DNA from: Parietaria judaica
Lineage: Eukaryota; Streptophyta; Magnoliopsida; Rosales; Urticaceae
Assembly (NCBI GenBank): GCA_954871525.1
Contig: OX940871.1
Span: forward strand, 1,302,001-1,366,000
Direction of reading: 5' to 3'
Length of the DNA stretch: 64,000 nucleotides
Within the stretch, counting starts at the first letter, position 1. Each line of letters starts with the position of its first letter. This document shows, one piece after another, positions 10,742 through 21,135 of the stretch. A program made the translations under genes and the position numbers. A model generated the notes under the pieces. The model saw nothing but the letters and a program-made list of their open reading frames with translations, was not told where the DNA came from and searched no databases.

Positions 10742-13163
10742 TTAGGATAGGGCTTCCACTTTGCCATATATTTCTGCATAGCCCTGCAAACAAAAATAAC
10801 AATAGTTGTTCAAATATTAGATGCTTCGATATAAAAGAACAGGGCATATGAATGCATAACATGTCTAAAATCAATCAATCACCTCAACGAGCTTGTGTAT
10901 CTTTCCACGGGAGGAAGCAAGATATTGTTGGATGGATTCCGTTGAAGTTGGTACAAGTTCAAGCGGTAAGTTAACAAGTACCTTGTCAACTGCTTTCTTA
11001 ACTATCTTGTTATGTGCACCCTTGCTGAGAAGACCACCACGCCACTTAGGTTTCAATATTTCTTTCACTAGTTCTATCAGAGCAGCACGCAAATGCCTGA
11101 GTTCACGAGATTCTTTACTCTCGTTCTGCTCCACGATATCCTTTCTCGCGACAACATTATTCCCCGACCCTCGGTTTTGATGTTGATGTCTTATATCGCT
11201 GGTTGCTTCGGTATCTTTTAAGGAAAATGAACCCAAATAATTTTCTTGTTTCCTCGTGGCACTATAATCCCGGCCAGAAGAGGTTCCCACAACCTCAACT
11301 CCATTTAATTGCATATCTCTCCCGTGGAGTGTATTATGAGAAGATACAGACAATGTATCATCGTTGCGTGCCAGGCGGTTGATATCAAAAACTACCTCAC
11401 AATTGTTTTGATGAAATGAGATCTTCTCGATTGATGACCCTCGACCATAGAAAGAAGGTTTCAAGGATGTATCCCCAACCTTAGGTGACTCAGTATTATC
11501 ACAAAGGGGATCATACATGCTTTCTGGAACAGATAGCATAGAGCGAATCAAGAAAGATGGTCGAAAGGGGATTGATGGCTCCCAGTTAGTTAAGGAAATT
11601 TTCCGCTTTGTTGAGGGTAAACTATCCAATTTAGAATCAGGAAAGCGAGAAGAGAAATTGCGCAAGGAAGAAGATATTGAATCAAAACGAGTATTGCCCA
11701 TTGAGGGAAAGTTGAACGGTCGCGAAGATCCAATCCAAGATGACATAGAATTCGACGATAGTGCACCTGTAGTTGAAGAAGATAGGCTTGACCCAGGAAC
11801 GGGGGAAATCCTTTCTAGTGAGTGAAGTCGATAATTGTGTGGGGGTAAAGGTTGGAAGCCAGCTACTTCCTCCATGCTTCTCGACAGAGAAAATGAGTTC
11901 CCGAACTTATGACCGGACAAATAAGCATTCTCCGGAAGAAATTTATCCTTGAATAAAGAGCCGTCTCTATAAGCGAGAGAGCCATGGTCGCCAAATTCAT
12001 TTTTTGACCTACATGGCCTCTTAATCTCACTTCCCGAGTCTTTATTGGGGATAGATAACATTTCATCTCTCTTAAGAGACTTAAATTTGGGCATTTCGGG
12101 AAGAGGATTAGGCATCCCTGATCCAGCCCCATGTTCTATTAAACCTGTTACATGCAAGCCACCTATTAGAACCATCGTGATAGAAGGCTTATATGTAACT
12201 TGGAACGTACTTAACATTGTAAAGAAATCCGAGGAATAATCATTAGTCTTTCATATAATCTGATTTAGTTTATCATTTTTAACCTCTTTCTAGATTTTCT
12301 ATAAGGTTCCAAGTACTTCTATTCTCAATATACAAAGACTTATGATATTGTAATGACTATTAAATTCCTCTTTATTTATAAATGTACCTTTATGAAGGTC
12401 TTCTTTTTTACAAACTTCAGAGACATCGCTCTCCGCCTGTGGTAGAGCGTTCTTCGCGAAATTTTTAACGTGAAGGAACCGACATGAACTACCTTTGATG
12501 CACCAGCCTTTAGCATAAAAGTCGCAGAGGACCCCTCCCGTCGGGGGTTGGTTTGGACTTTTTTTCTCCACATTAGAGGGATTTCTCGGGTGTCCACCCG
12601 ATGCATCAGATCCGAAAACCCTAAAATACGAACACAACCGTCACCACACAAGGAACGAAAGTAAAAGGAGAAGCCAATGTACTGGTTCTCCGAAAGAAAA
12701 GCTCAAAAACAAAGTGAACTCCATCACCCAACCTCAACTCTGTTCGGCGATCTTTATCGCAGGCTTGCACGCCTGCTTCCTTTCCATCGTCGATCGAAGG
12801 TTCCGTCACCGGCTGATCAACCACCGAGTCGCCACTTCTTGCAAGATCCAAAACTCTCTCTCCGGCAGACGAACCAGACCCCAATCTCCCATCACCAACC
12901 TAAGATTTCACGAGCAGTAAACTTATATCTAAGCTCGAAATCACATAAAAGCTTCAAAACCCTAACTCTAGCCCGAATCTTCCAAACCCAATCAACTCGA
13001 CTATCAGCAATTCGAAATCATTCGATACGATTTGTAGAAAGATTCAGAGATAGAGAGAGAGAAGAAGAAATAACTGAAATACCTGAACGGCGTCGGAGGG
13101 GTTGACCGGAAGCAGAACGGAGTCGCCGGCGAAGTGCTCCTTCTCCGGCGAAGAGGCTGCCAT
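10742..13163 (-). CDS. FES1: CCCH zinc-finger protein, FRIGIDA-ESSENTIAL 1-like
   Basis: Five exons on the minus strand join in frame: 13163-13083, 12899-12733, 12620-12388, 12144-10883 and 10783-10742, for 594 residues. One CCCH finger is present at about residues 115-135 (CDFYAKGWCIKGSSCRFLH, spacing C-X7-C-X5-C-X3-H). The long middle is serine-rich and disordered. The C-terminal 90 residues carry the conserved block ELVKEILKPKWRGG, KIVKKAVDKVL and SRGKIHKLVE, ending GYAEIYGKVEALS, which is shared by FES1 and a few related plant CCCH proteins. In Arabidopsis FES1 acts with FRIGIDA in the nucleus to raise FLC transcription; that role is family knowledge, not visible here. The finger type binds RNA or proteins. 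A hAT element sits about 270 bases upstream of the start codon. Confidence 0.85.
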
Positions 13164-13431
13164 CGGGAAAGGGAAAACGGCGGTGGGAATGTGAGCCTCC
13201 GAGCCCGAACGGAGGCGATTGAGCTCAGAGAGGAATGAATCACTTCTGCAATTTTATAGGGACCAAACCAATTAATTTTTAGTTAATTTTAGGGGCAATT
13301 AAGAGACTAAATTGATCTCTTAATTAGATTAATTACTGTAAAGATAATTTGGGTAAAAGTTCCTAACTTTTAGTTAACGGGCTTGGAAAGATCTTATTTT
13401 TTGGACAAAGATTCACAATCAAACGAGGTAC

Positions 13432-14336
13432 CAGGGGTGAAACCGGAATCGGGAACCGGGAATTTGACAAAATTTTGACTCTGTCCCGGAAAAACCGGGA
13501 CACGGATTTTCTGTCCCGGTTCTGGTTCCGGTTCTGAAATGTCCTGGTTATTTTTAAACCGGAACCGGGACACATATTAAAATCCTGATTCTTTTAGGCC
13601 GAAAACCGGGACAAAATCCAGGACTTAACAGGGACAGAAACCAGGAAATTAAACCAAATCCAAATCCAAAATGCAAAATTAACTAATCCGAGTACAGGGA
13701 GAATGATTGAAGAAAAGAAAACCCAAAAAAAACCCGACCTGCTTCCTCGCCGAGCTCACATCGTCTTCCTAAATCTGCACTAACTTACTTAACTCGCCGA
13801 GAATCAATGGAATCAGAGGTCGAGCGAATCAACCAAAGAGAATCAAACAGCGAGAATCAATGGAATCAGAGGTTGATTCTCTTCGATCAGAGAATCAACC
13901 AAGAAACAACGAGAATCAATGGAGAACCCTAACCAAACAATCGTCACTTACTTAACTCGCCGAGGTCGAGCGCCGAAGGAAGCCGCGATAGAAAGCTGGG
14001 AAGCCTGCGAGCAGGGAGATGTGGCGGCGAGCGGCGAGCGGCGAGCGGCGAGCGGCGAGGAACGGCGAACGAACCAACCAAGTGAAAGAGAGAAAGAAGC
14101 TTAAATGGGCTGACATATAAATAAAACGACAATTTTAGAACAAAACGACATAAAATCAGAACCGGGACAAAAGGAATTTCATATTTTTATCTGGTTTTGG
14201 TTCTGGTTTTTCAAACCGCAATGGGGACGTCTCTTTTCGAGGTTTGGTAAAAAAAAAAAACTGATTTTTTACTCAAAACGATCCGGTATCGGTACCGAGA
14301 CAAAATCGGGAACTGAGTACAAAAATTTCACCCATA
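13432..14336. mobile_element. non-autonomous hAT element, family A copy 1
   Basis: Flanked by a perfect 8 bp direct repeat CGAGGTAC (13424-13431 and 14337-14344). Terminal inverted repeats are CAGGGGTGAAA and, on the opposite end, TATGGGTGAAA. Both subterminal regions are dense in CCGGGA and GAACCGG motifs. The interior has no transposase; the small plus-strand frame at 13919-14104 overlaps a GCGGCGA minisatellite (about 14024-14060) and is not credible. Eight-base duplications and the short inverted ends place it in the hAT superfamily. A second copy lies at 33801-34628. Confidence 0.85.
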
Positions 14337-14344
14337 CGAGGTAC

Positions 14345-14600
14345 GAACCATGAATTCTGTCGGTCTCCGTCCTATGCCGTGGCGGCCACGTGTGCAGTAT
14401 AGGGCTTCCAAGTGGCAATGTTTACGGCTGTTGAAAAAATTGGATGAAATTTATCATCACTGCACTTTTTAAAAACATTGGCTAGTTTCTTCGTTATTAA
14501 AAAAAACAATTAATCTTCACAAAAAAAAAAACAATTAATGAACCCATGCCGCCGGTTGTCGTATGTTTTACTTGAATAATCTGTTTTTATTAACCTCGTT

Positions 14601-14636
<36 letters not shown>

Positions 14637-16208
14637 CACACATTAATAATCTGTTTTTATTATATAACCAGTGTTTATTCTTTAATAATTAAAGAACACT
14701 TAATAACCTGTCTTTCACATATATCAATCTAATTTTTAATAAACAATAAAACAGTTTTTAATAAACCGTTTTTTATGAAAAAATTATTCAAAATTTATTT
14801 ACAAAGTAGTTAACATGAATTTAATTAGTTAAATTAGAGTGAAAAAATAAATAGAAAAAAGGGGATTGTAGTATAAATAAAGTTGCATGGTTAAAACTAT
14901 TCCCCAAAAAACTTAATCGAAACAAAATCATGTTGAGGTAAAGAAAAATAATATAATCATGACATGAGGATGAGTAGATGAATTAAAATCATGTTAATAC
15001 TCATCCTTATATCATTAAACTAAAGGATAAGTCCTTCTCGTCTATCCATTTTCTATAATACTTCCTTCGTAGATATTTTTGTCACTTATATATTTGTATC
15101 CATCAGTGATTTCTGCACTATTATTTAGCATTTTATTGGGAATCCCAAGGGTGCATTTGGTTATGTCTCTTAAATTAGTCTTTTATTTTAGTTCCAAACA
15201 GTGTCATATTGGTTTTGCAAACCACGTTTCGTTATCAGTTGTCTCTGTTTCATAAGACCGGGCTCGCATACCACTGGAATTTTAATGAAGGAAAACATAA
15301 AACACCTTGAAGTTGTCTTCTGTCTTTGGTCTTCAACTCAATCATACAAAATAAAACCATAATAATATACTATCATTCTAATAGTATTATATTATTTATA
15401 CTACGAAATTAACCCATATAATAAAATCATTAAAAAAAATTATATATAATTATATATTTTAATGATATTACTATCATATCAACAAATAAACTTAAATTAT
15501 GTATTTATTAAATACTAACTTAATTACAATGATATATAAACTCTTGAAACGGAGTATTTACTACTTTATATTACATTATTTAAACATGTAATAGAGTGAT
15601 GAAATATGAATAATTTTGTATTGTGACAAAAAAAATTAGACATTATATTGATATATATTACTTTTAAATAAAATATACTTTATTTTTAGTATCATAAGTT
15701 GCGTGTTACTGTATTTTTTTCATTTAAATTCAATCACAGATTAACAAAAGACTAACCAAACAATGTTTCAAAAATCATACTCCCAAACTAATTTAGTAGA
15801 CTAACCTCTTAAAAAACAAATAGACTTAATTTGTATTCATTCAGATTTAGATATCGCATCTTAATATTTGCATTAAAATTTAGACGTCTTAATCTTAATG
15901 TAAACAAACACACTCTAATTCAGTAATCAGTTAATTTAATTTATCTAGATATTGAAATTTAAGACAACCAAGTCAATTAAACTTGAAAACGGAGGATTTT
16001 CAAATCATTCCCAGAAATTATCCAGATCTTGAAATGAAATTGCTGAAAATAAAAGGACATAATTAAAATGTTCTCCCACTGATTTCTCCATAATACGTCT
16101 CCACTCACTTCTCCGAGTGTCTTGGTCAATTGCCATCAAGCTTTTTCCTTAGGAGCGGTAGCTGAAAAGATAAGAAATTCATGTTAGTTATTTCTGTGAA
16201 TTCTTGAT
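14345..16208. other. gene-free AT-rich intergenic DNA
   Basis: No coding sequence is supported. A TA microsatellite of about 14 units lies at about 14605-14633. The rest is low-complexity AT-rich DNA without recognisable element ends. Confidence 0.5.
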
Positions 16209-16418
16209 TCATCGAGAGATATAATTCTCTTTAACATTCATGATAGAAACTTCATTGGTGAAGAACTCACCAGTTTCTTTCTTCTTCGCGGCTACGAACG
16301 GAGGACACTCCCTTTTCCAATGTCCATTTTCCTTGCAGACAAAGCACTTAGTTTTGCTTACGTCAACAACCTTCTTGCCTTTCGTGGCATATATATATAT
16401 ATATATATATATCCACAT
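16209..16418 (-). pseudogene. copia-type gag fragment with CCHC zinc knuckle
   Basis: The minus strand encodes CFVCKENGHWKRECPPFV, a C-X2-C-X4-H-X4-C zinc knuckle as in gag of Ty1/copia retrotransposons, followed by a short lysine-rich stretch (AAKKKETGEFFTNE). No protease, integrase or reverse transcriptase flanks it, and the upstream side runs into a TA microsatellite (16388-16412). It is a small relic of a retrotransposon. Confidence 0.65.
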
Positions 16419-16449
16419 AACAACAGAGAATACTGATGTCGAAGGACGT

Positions 16450-16685
16450 TGTATTTCAACCCGGATTTCACAAAAGTGGATACAAAGAAAGCGCTACGTA
16501 GAGGCGCGCAAAAATCCGCACCACGCTCAGCGGTATACAAACTAAGTGGAAATCCGAAGAAATACGTACATCGGTGAGAAGTAACATCAAAATGAAGCGT
16601 CGCGTGAGACGCACAAAAAATACCGCGCCACGGACAGCACCATACACACTACATGAAAACCCGAGAAAATACATACATCAATAAT
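16450..16685. repeat. diverged tandem duplication, about 110 bp units
   Basis: Two adjacent segments match loosely: the part around 16485-16585 (gaagcgctacgtagaggcg, then ccgaagaaatacgtacat) and the part around 16592-16685 (gaagcgtcgcgtgagacgc, then ccgagaaaatacatacat). Divergence is substantial. No function is apparent. Confidence 0.4.
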
Positions 16686-16724
16686 TAATACTTCAAAAGG
16701 AAGAGCTACGCGATCGCCTATCAA

Positions 16725-16800
16725 GGGTATGTGGTCCAGTGGTGGTGGTTCCTCAATTCATGGAGGTTAGGGTTCGATTCTTATCCCATGTTTTAATACC
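16725..16800 (+). repeat. SINE-like segment with tRNA-type A and B boxes
   Basis: The sequence TGTGGTCCAGTGGTGG resembles an RNA polymerase III A box and GGTTCGATTC, about 45 bases on, matches a B box. This spacing and composition are typical of tRNA-derived plant SINE heads. It does not fold as an intact tRNA by eye and no SINE tail or flanking duplication is clear. Confidence 0.4.
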
Positions 16801-17007
16801 CATATTTTTTTAAATGCTGACATGGCGGGGAGGAGAGAGAGAAGTGGCTGATGTGTCATGCCACGCGGGCAAAATAACGGAGGCTTAACGGTTAGTACAT
16901 TTGGCGTTAACGGAATAAACTTTTGGTATTATAGCCACTAAAAAAAACTTTGAGTATATAATTAAAAATAAATAAAACTTTAGATATTTTAGTCACAGTT
17001 TACCCTA
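16800..17007 (-). repeat. single end of a foldback element (GGGTAAACTGTG family)
   Basis: Read on the minus strand this begins GGGTAAACTGTGACTAA and continues with AT-rich DNA and a 'ccaaatgtactaaccgttaa' part. The same start (GGGTAAACTGTGGCTAA) occurs at about 43752. Only one end is present here, so it is a relic. Confidence 0.4.
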
Positions 17008-17945
17008 AATAAAATATCAGAAAACTGCTACATTTAACGCAGCACCACAAAAGAACGTCTCTCTCTCACTATCCCGTGTTTTATCCTTTACGTGAGTGAG
17101 TATTTGGTGTGTGTGTTCAATACTTCTCGCTCGCTCGTTTCTGCACAAACATGCACCAGCCACCATCGAGTTAAGGTTCCGGGTCTCTGCGAGATCACTC
17201 ACCTCGGCCGGCGTTGAGCTCGACGATACTAGCATCACGATTTCCGGGGGCAGGTCCGCGCGCGAGACGTCAACCGAAGAACCCCAGGCAGCAGCCCGAG
17301 TCACCTCCGAAGCACGCTGTTGCGACCATTTGAGCCCGCCAAGCTATCCCCTTCACCCACCACCGTGGGCAACACCGCCGCCGGAGAGGCCATGGCGCAC
17401 GTCTCCTCCTTCAGCAAGCCCTAATGCCGAAATAGCTCCCTGAGGTGCCCTAGAATCATGAATAGAACCTTCAGCCCACTCCATGCCTCTCTCCTGCCTG
17501 CGACGAACCAGCAGGATCATCGGCCATGGAGCTGCGAGCCCTCCCCCGGTATGGTCAGACTGCTCGAAGTCGCTTCCCAGCTCGTGCCTTAAAAAGCCCT
17601 CAGCCAAAGCACCACGCCGAACCATCCCGCTCGGCGGAGGAACCTCCCCCGCGCCGAGCAGCCCGGGAAAAGTAATTTAGTTTATTTTAAATATAAAAAC
17701 GATCTTTTTAATCTCAGCGAAACGCGGCCATCATTGAGATTATATTTATTTACAGCTTCCTAAGAATTCAGAGTCGAGATTACATTGACAAAATACACTA
17801 ATATCTCCGATAGTAATTAAGAAGACGTGAAATTATAGTGCTTAGATAAAACATAAATACATTGTCGTTTTTATAGATAAAACAAAAAGTATTATTAGTT
17901 CATAATACAACAAAAAAACAATTAACAATAATATGCAAGAATTGA
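17008..17945. other. GC-rich unclassified stretch followed by AT-rich spacer
   Basis: From about 17030 to 17670 the DNA is GC-rich with open frames on both strands (for example plus 17096-17443, minus 17353-17625). Neither frame shows a domain, and the two strands are open because stop codons are rare in such composition. It could be a decayed gene or retroelement fragment. From 17680 to 17945 it is AT-rich with a TGTCGTTT octamer at about 17863. Confidence 0.35.
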
Positions 17946-18957
17946 TTTTTTTTTTAGGGAAATAAATTCATTAATATTAGGGCCTTAAATCACCCCACAC
18001 ATACACATCGAGCCACTCCGGGCAATTACAAGACCAAAAGTCTGAAGTTCCCGCGGGGATACGAGATTTTGCTAACGCGTTTGCAACCTCGTTGCATAGT
18101 CTAGGGATCCACCGAATCTTTCCCGTCGGCGCCACTTTCTTAAGCAAGCATTCAATACTCCGTAGAATCGGTCCTTGTAAACTATTAAATAGCTTGCCGT
18201 TGACAATTTGGATTGCCCGAAGGCAATCCGATTCTACCATCGAGATTGTCCAACCCCGGTCATGGGCGAATTGGAGCCCATAAAGAATAGCCTTGCACTC
18301 CGCCGTCAGAGCCGAGTCCACCACGATTAGCCTTGCGGCCGTGACCCCTAGCACCATGCCTCGGGCGTTTCTCACGACTCCACCGACCGCCGCTTGTCCG
18401 TGTTCTTCCAACCACACCGCATCCACATTAAGAGTAAGCCCCCCGTCCTCCGCTCCGGTCCAAGATGATTGTCGAACCGGTTTGTCGAGATTTGCCCGCA
18501 AAGAAGTGCTTGTTGCCTCTTTGAAACTTGCGAGCCATCCCGCCGTCTCTTCGACCCATATTTCCGGTCTTTTTGAGACGTTTTCAAAGAGTTTGAGGTT
18601 CCGATCCTTCCAAACCGCCCACACAAGCCCACAAAAAAGCTCTAAATTTACCACGGATAGGTTATCCATTGCTCGAAGACAAAGATCCTTCATGGGAACT
18701 ACCCCCGTCTTCTCAACCCACCGGTGCAAATTCGAGCTCTTCCATATTGCTTGTGCTCGTTCACAACCCTAAATTGCATGGAGGCCATCCTCCGGTAAAG
18801 CCCCGCAAAACTTGCAAAACGGTAAACAATCCACCCCTCTACCTCGAAGTGCTCCAAAGGTCGGTAAAGCATCAAACCACATCCGCCAAATTAGATGTTT
18901 TACCTTAGGGGGGATTCGGAGGCCCCACATCGTCTTCCACCACCGCGGTTCTTGAGA
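17946..18957 (-). pseudogene. 5'-truncated LINE retrotransposon end (zinc-binding RT tail and RNase H)
   Basis: The minus strand first encodes a reverse-transcriptase-associated zinc-binding region (WGLRIPPKVKHLIWRMWFD, then CLPFCKFCGALPEDGLHA) that is broken by an in-frame TAG at 18769-18771, then a type-1 RNase H domain (18729-17977). RNase H acidic positions are visible in LNVDAVW, AECKAILYGLQ and VESDCLRAIQ; the last conserved Asp is replaced (CNEVANALAK). A T-run at about 17946-17956 on the plus strand is the poly(A) tail. These features are those of plant L1-type LINEs, which are usually 5'-truncated on insertion. It is dead. Confidence 0.85.
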
Positions 18958-19319
18958 AATTTTTTATTTTTTTCCATGCATGCACAATCACGTACCCAAT
19001 AATAATAATAATAATAAACTTTACGTGGATTCTCTACTATATGTCGTTTCCAAAACGTTGTCGTTTTTCGCTCATGACTATATCTAGATCTTCGTTAGTT
19101 ATTCTTCTTCCAACCAAGAACAGAAACACCATTAATGAATTACAACGTTTTTTGTGTCTATACGTGAAAATCACCATACAACCACAAAGGAAAAACGACA
19201 TGAATGCACAAACAAAAACAAACCCCAACACTTCCTCTCATGATCATACGACATGATACCCTACACAAACGACGTCAACGTTATCCTTTACTCGCCCCGC
19301 GATCGGGAGCCGAGTCGCT
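18958..19319. other. peroxidase 3' flank
   Basis: No gene. It contains an AAT microsatellite (about 18999-19016) and three AAACGACA/TGTCGTTT octamers (about 19042, 19059, 19192). The 3' UTR of the minus-strand peroxidase should lie here. Confidence 0.45.
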
Positions 19320-20784
19320 TCAAGTCCGGATATTGTTGAAGGCGTCGCAGCGTCGCCGCACCTCGCCCTGGCGGCCGGTCTTTACACCGAGCACGCTGAG
19401 CTTCTCCATCGCGTGCGCGAAGTCGTCGAAGAACTGCTTCTGGTTTGCCGCGTAGAGGCCCACGGCCGGCTTTGTCCTCGGGTCCTTGGACAGGGCGCTG
19501 TCGGACTTGAGAAGCGCCAAGCCCCTCTGGAGATTCTGGTAGTACATATTGTCGAACTTCCCGGGAGTCATGACGTCGTTGAAGGCCGACATGGTGGAGT
19601 CCTTGGTGTAGTTGGCGCACATGCGCTTGAGGGCGGCGGCGAATTTCGGGTGGATGTCAGGGTCGGTGGGATTCGTTTTGCTGTAGTGGAAGATTCGGTC
19701 GGCGAACTCCTTGCAGTGCGAGAACCCGATGGTGTGGCCGCCGGAGAGCGCCACCATTTCTTGGACGGTGAAGCCCTTGCCGGTGAAGATCTTGATCAGC
19801 TCGTCCATAGTGTGGTTCGTGCGCGGCAGGTTGTCTCCCACGTGCGACGCCGCGGACACGAAGCTGTCCTTTCGTCCTAACCGAACCTGTCGAATGTTGT
19901 ATAAGGTTTATGAAACTTTCTACAAGATAATCTCGCTAAATTAATAACTCGATTAAATTATATTTTGTTTTGTCCACTCCCGACTGAAGACAAATTTGTT
20001 AAAACGCAAATTCATAACGCCAATGATATAATACATTTTTGAGGTCTCAATTATTAATTAAATAATCGAAGTTATATATTTTATTTGGATTTGGACTAAC
20101 ATAAGCTACGTGTGATACATGTCTATAATTTTATGATCATTAATAAGCATAATTGCATAATTAATAGTAAAATACAAAAAATAAAAAGGGTACATATTGA
20201 AAGATATAATAATATAAATTTTGGGTGAATTTTAGCTTAATTAATTTATGTAAATATTTTTATCGTAAAATTAATTTTTTTCACCCTTTTAATATCTTTC
20301 TCGTAATTTGCAAAGGCAAAATTCTGTAGTATAAAAATTGTTTCGAGACAAATTTCGTCACCTTGTAGAAGGGACCACCAACCATGGTGATTAGGTCCCT
20401 CGTGGCCAGCGCGAGGACGTCGGCGCAGGAGACGATGCCCGGGCACGATAGCTCGAGCGCGGTCTTGGCCCGCACAACGAGGTCGAAGGCGTCGCCGGGG
20501 AGGGAGAGGTTGGAGTCGGCGTCGCGCTCGGCGTGGGGGTTGACGTGGTTGGAGGCGACGAGCACGGACGCGTCGCAGCCCTCGACCATGCAGTCGTGGA
20601 AGAAGAGGCGCAGCGTCCCCGCCGCCGTGGTCGGGCTCGCCGTCTGCTTCTGCGTCACCACCTCGCGCACCATCTTCTCGAAGTCCGGGCACGTTTTCGC
20701 GTAGTAGTCGACGGAGAGCTTCGCGTCGACCGTCAGAGCGACGGCGACGGCGAAGAGAACGAAGGCGAGGAGAGACGGTTTCAT
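19320..20784 (-). CDS. class III secretory peroxidase
   Basis: Two exons on the minus strand, 20784-20362 and 19886-19320, join in phase 0 (FYK then VRLGRKD) for 329 residues. The first 21 residues form a signal peptide (MKPSLLAFVLFAVAVALTVDA). The distal haem site is RLFFHDCMVEGCDAS, the proximal histidine is in ALSGGHTIGFSHC, and eight cysteines are present for the four disulphides of plant peroxidases. The product should be secreted to the cell wall and oxidise phenolics or generate radicals with hydrogen peroxide. The start, the ERDAD motif and the end EVRRRCDAFNNIRT place it near Arabidopsis PER31, PER41, PER63 and PER65. The proximal motif has G-G-H rather than the commoner G-A-H. It faces the mannosidase gene across 351 bases. 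Confidence 0.93.
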
Positions 20785-21135
20785 GTTCGAGACAGGAAGG
20801 GTGTGTTGGAGAGCCTGGTTTCTTTGCCTACGAAGGAATAAGGGAATGAGAAGGAGACAACGGTTACGAGGAGAAATGGGAGTGAGAGAGTTTTGTTATT
20901 TGTTATTGTAGGGATGGATGGGAGAGATTTTAGCCGGGTTTGTTTGTTTTTATTTTAGTAAAAACAAAAATAAAAATTAAATAATTAGTGGCTTCCTACC
21001 TTATAATGGATAAAATCTAATCGGGCCTAGTAGTAGGCCCATCTTTGGGGGTCAAGGTCAATTTCGTAATTCTCTCACTTCATCGTCGCCATTTCTCTCT
21101 CTTCTCTCACTCCCTCTTTCTCTCTCCTCTGAAGC
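20785..21135. promoter_or_regulatory. shared divergent promoter region of peroxidase and mannosidase genes
   Basis: The start codons of two divergent genes lie only 351 bases apart, so both promoters and both leaders must fit here. A CT-rich stretch (21075-21130) is the likely leader of the mannosidase gene. I see no clear TATA box for either gene. Confidence 0.5.

Noticed and set aside
13919..14104. Frame inside the hAT family A element
   Set aside because: It lies in a non-autonomous element and half of it is a GCGGCGA minisatellite.
16725..16800. tRNA gene
   Set aside because: A and B boxes are present, but acceptor and anticodon stems do not pair by eye.
17096..17625. Overlapping frames on both strands in the GC-rich patch
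   Set aside because: No recognisable domain, no splice pattern, and both strands open for compositional reasons.
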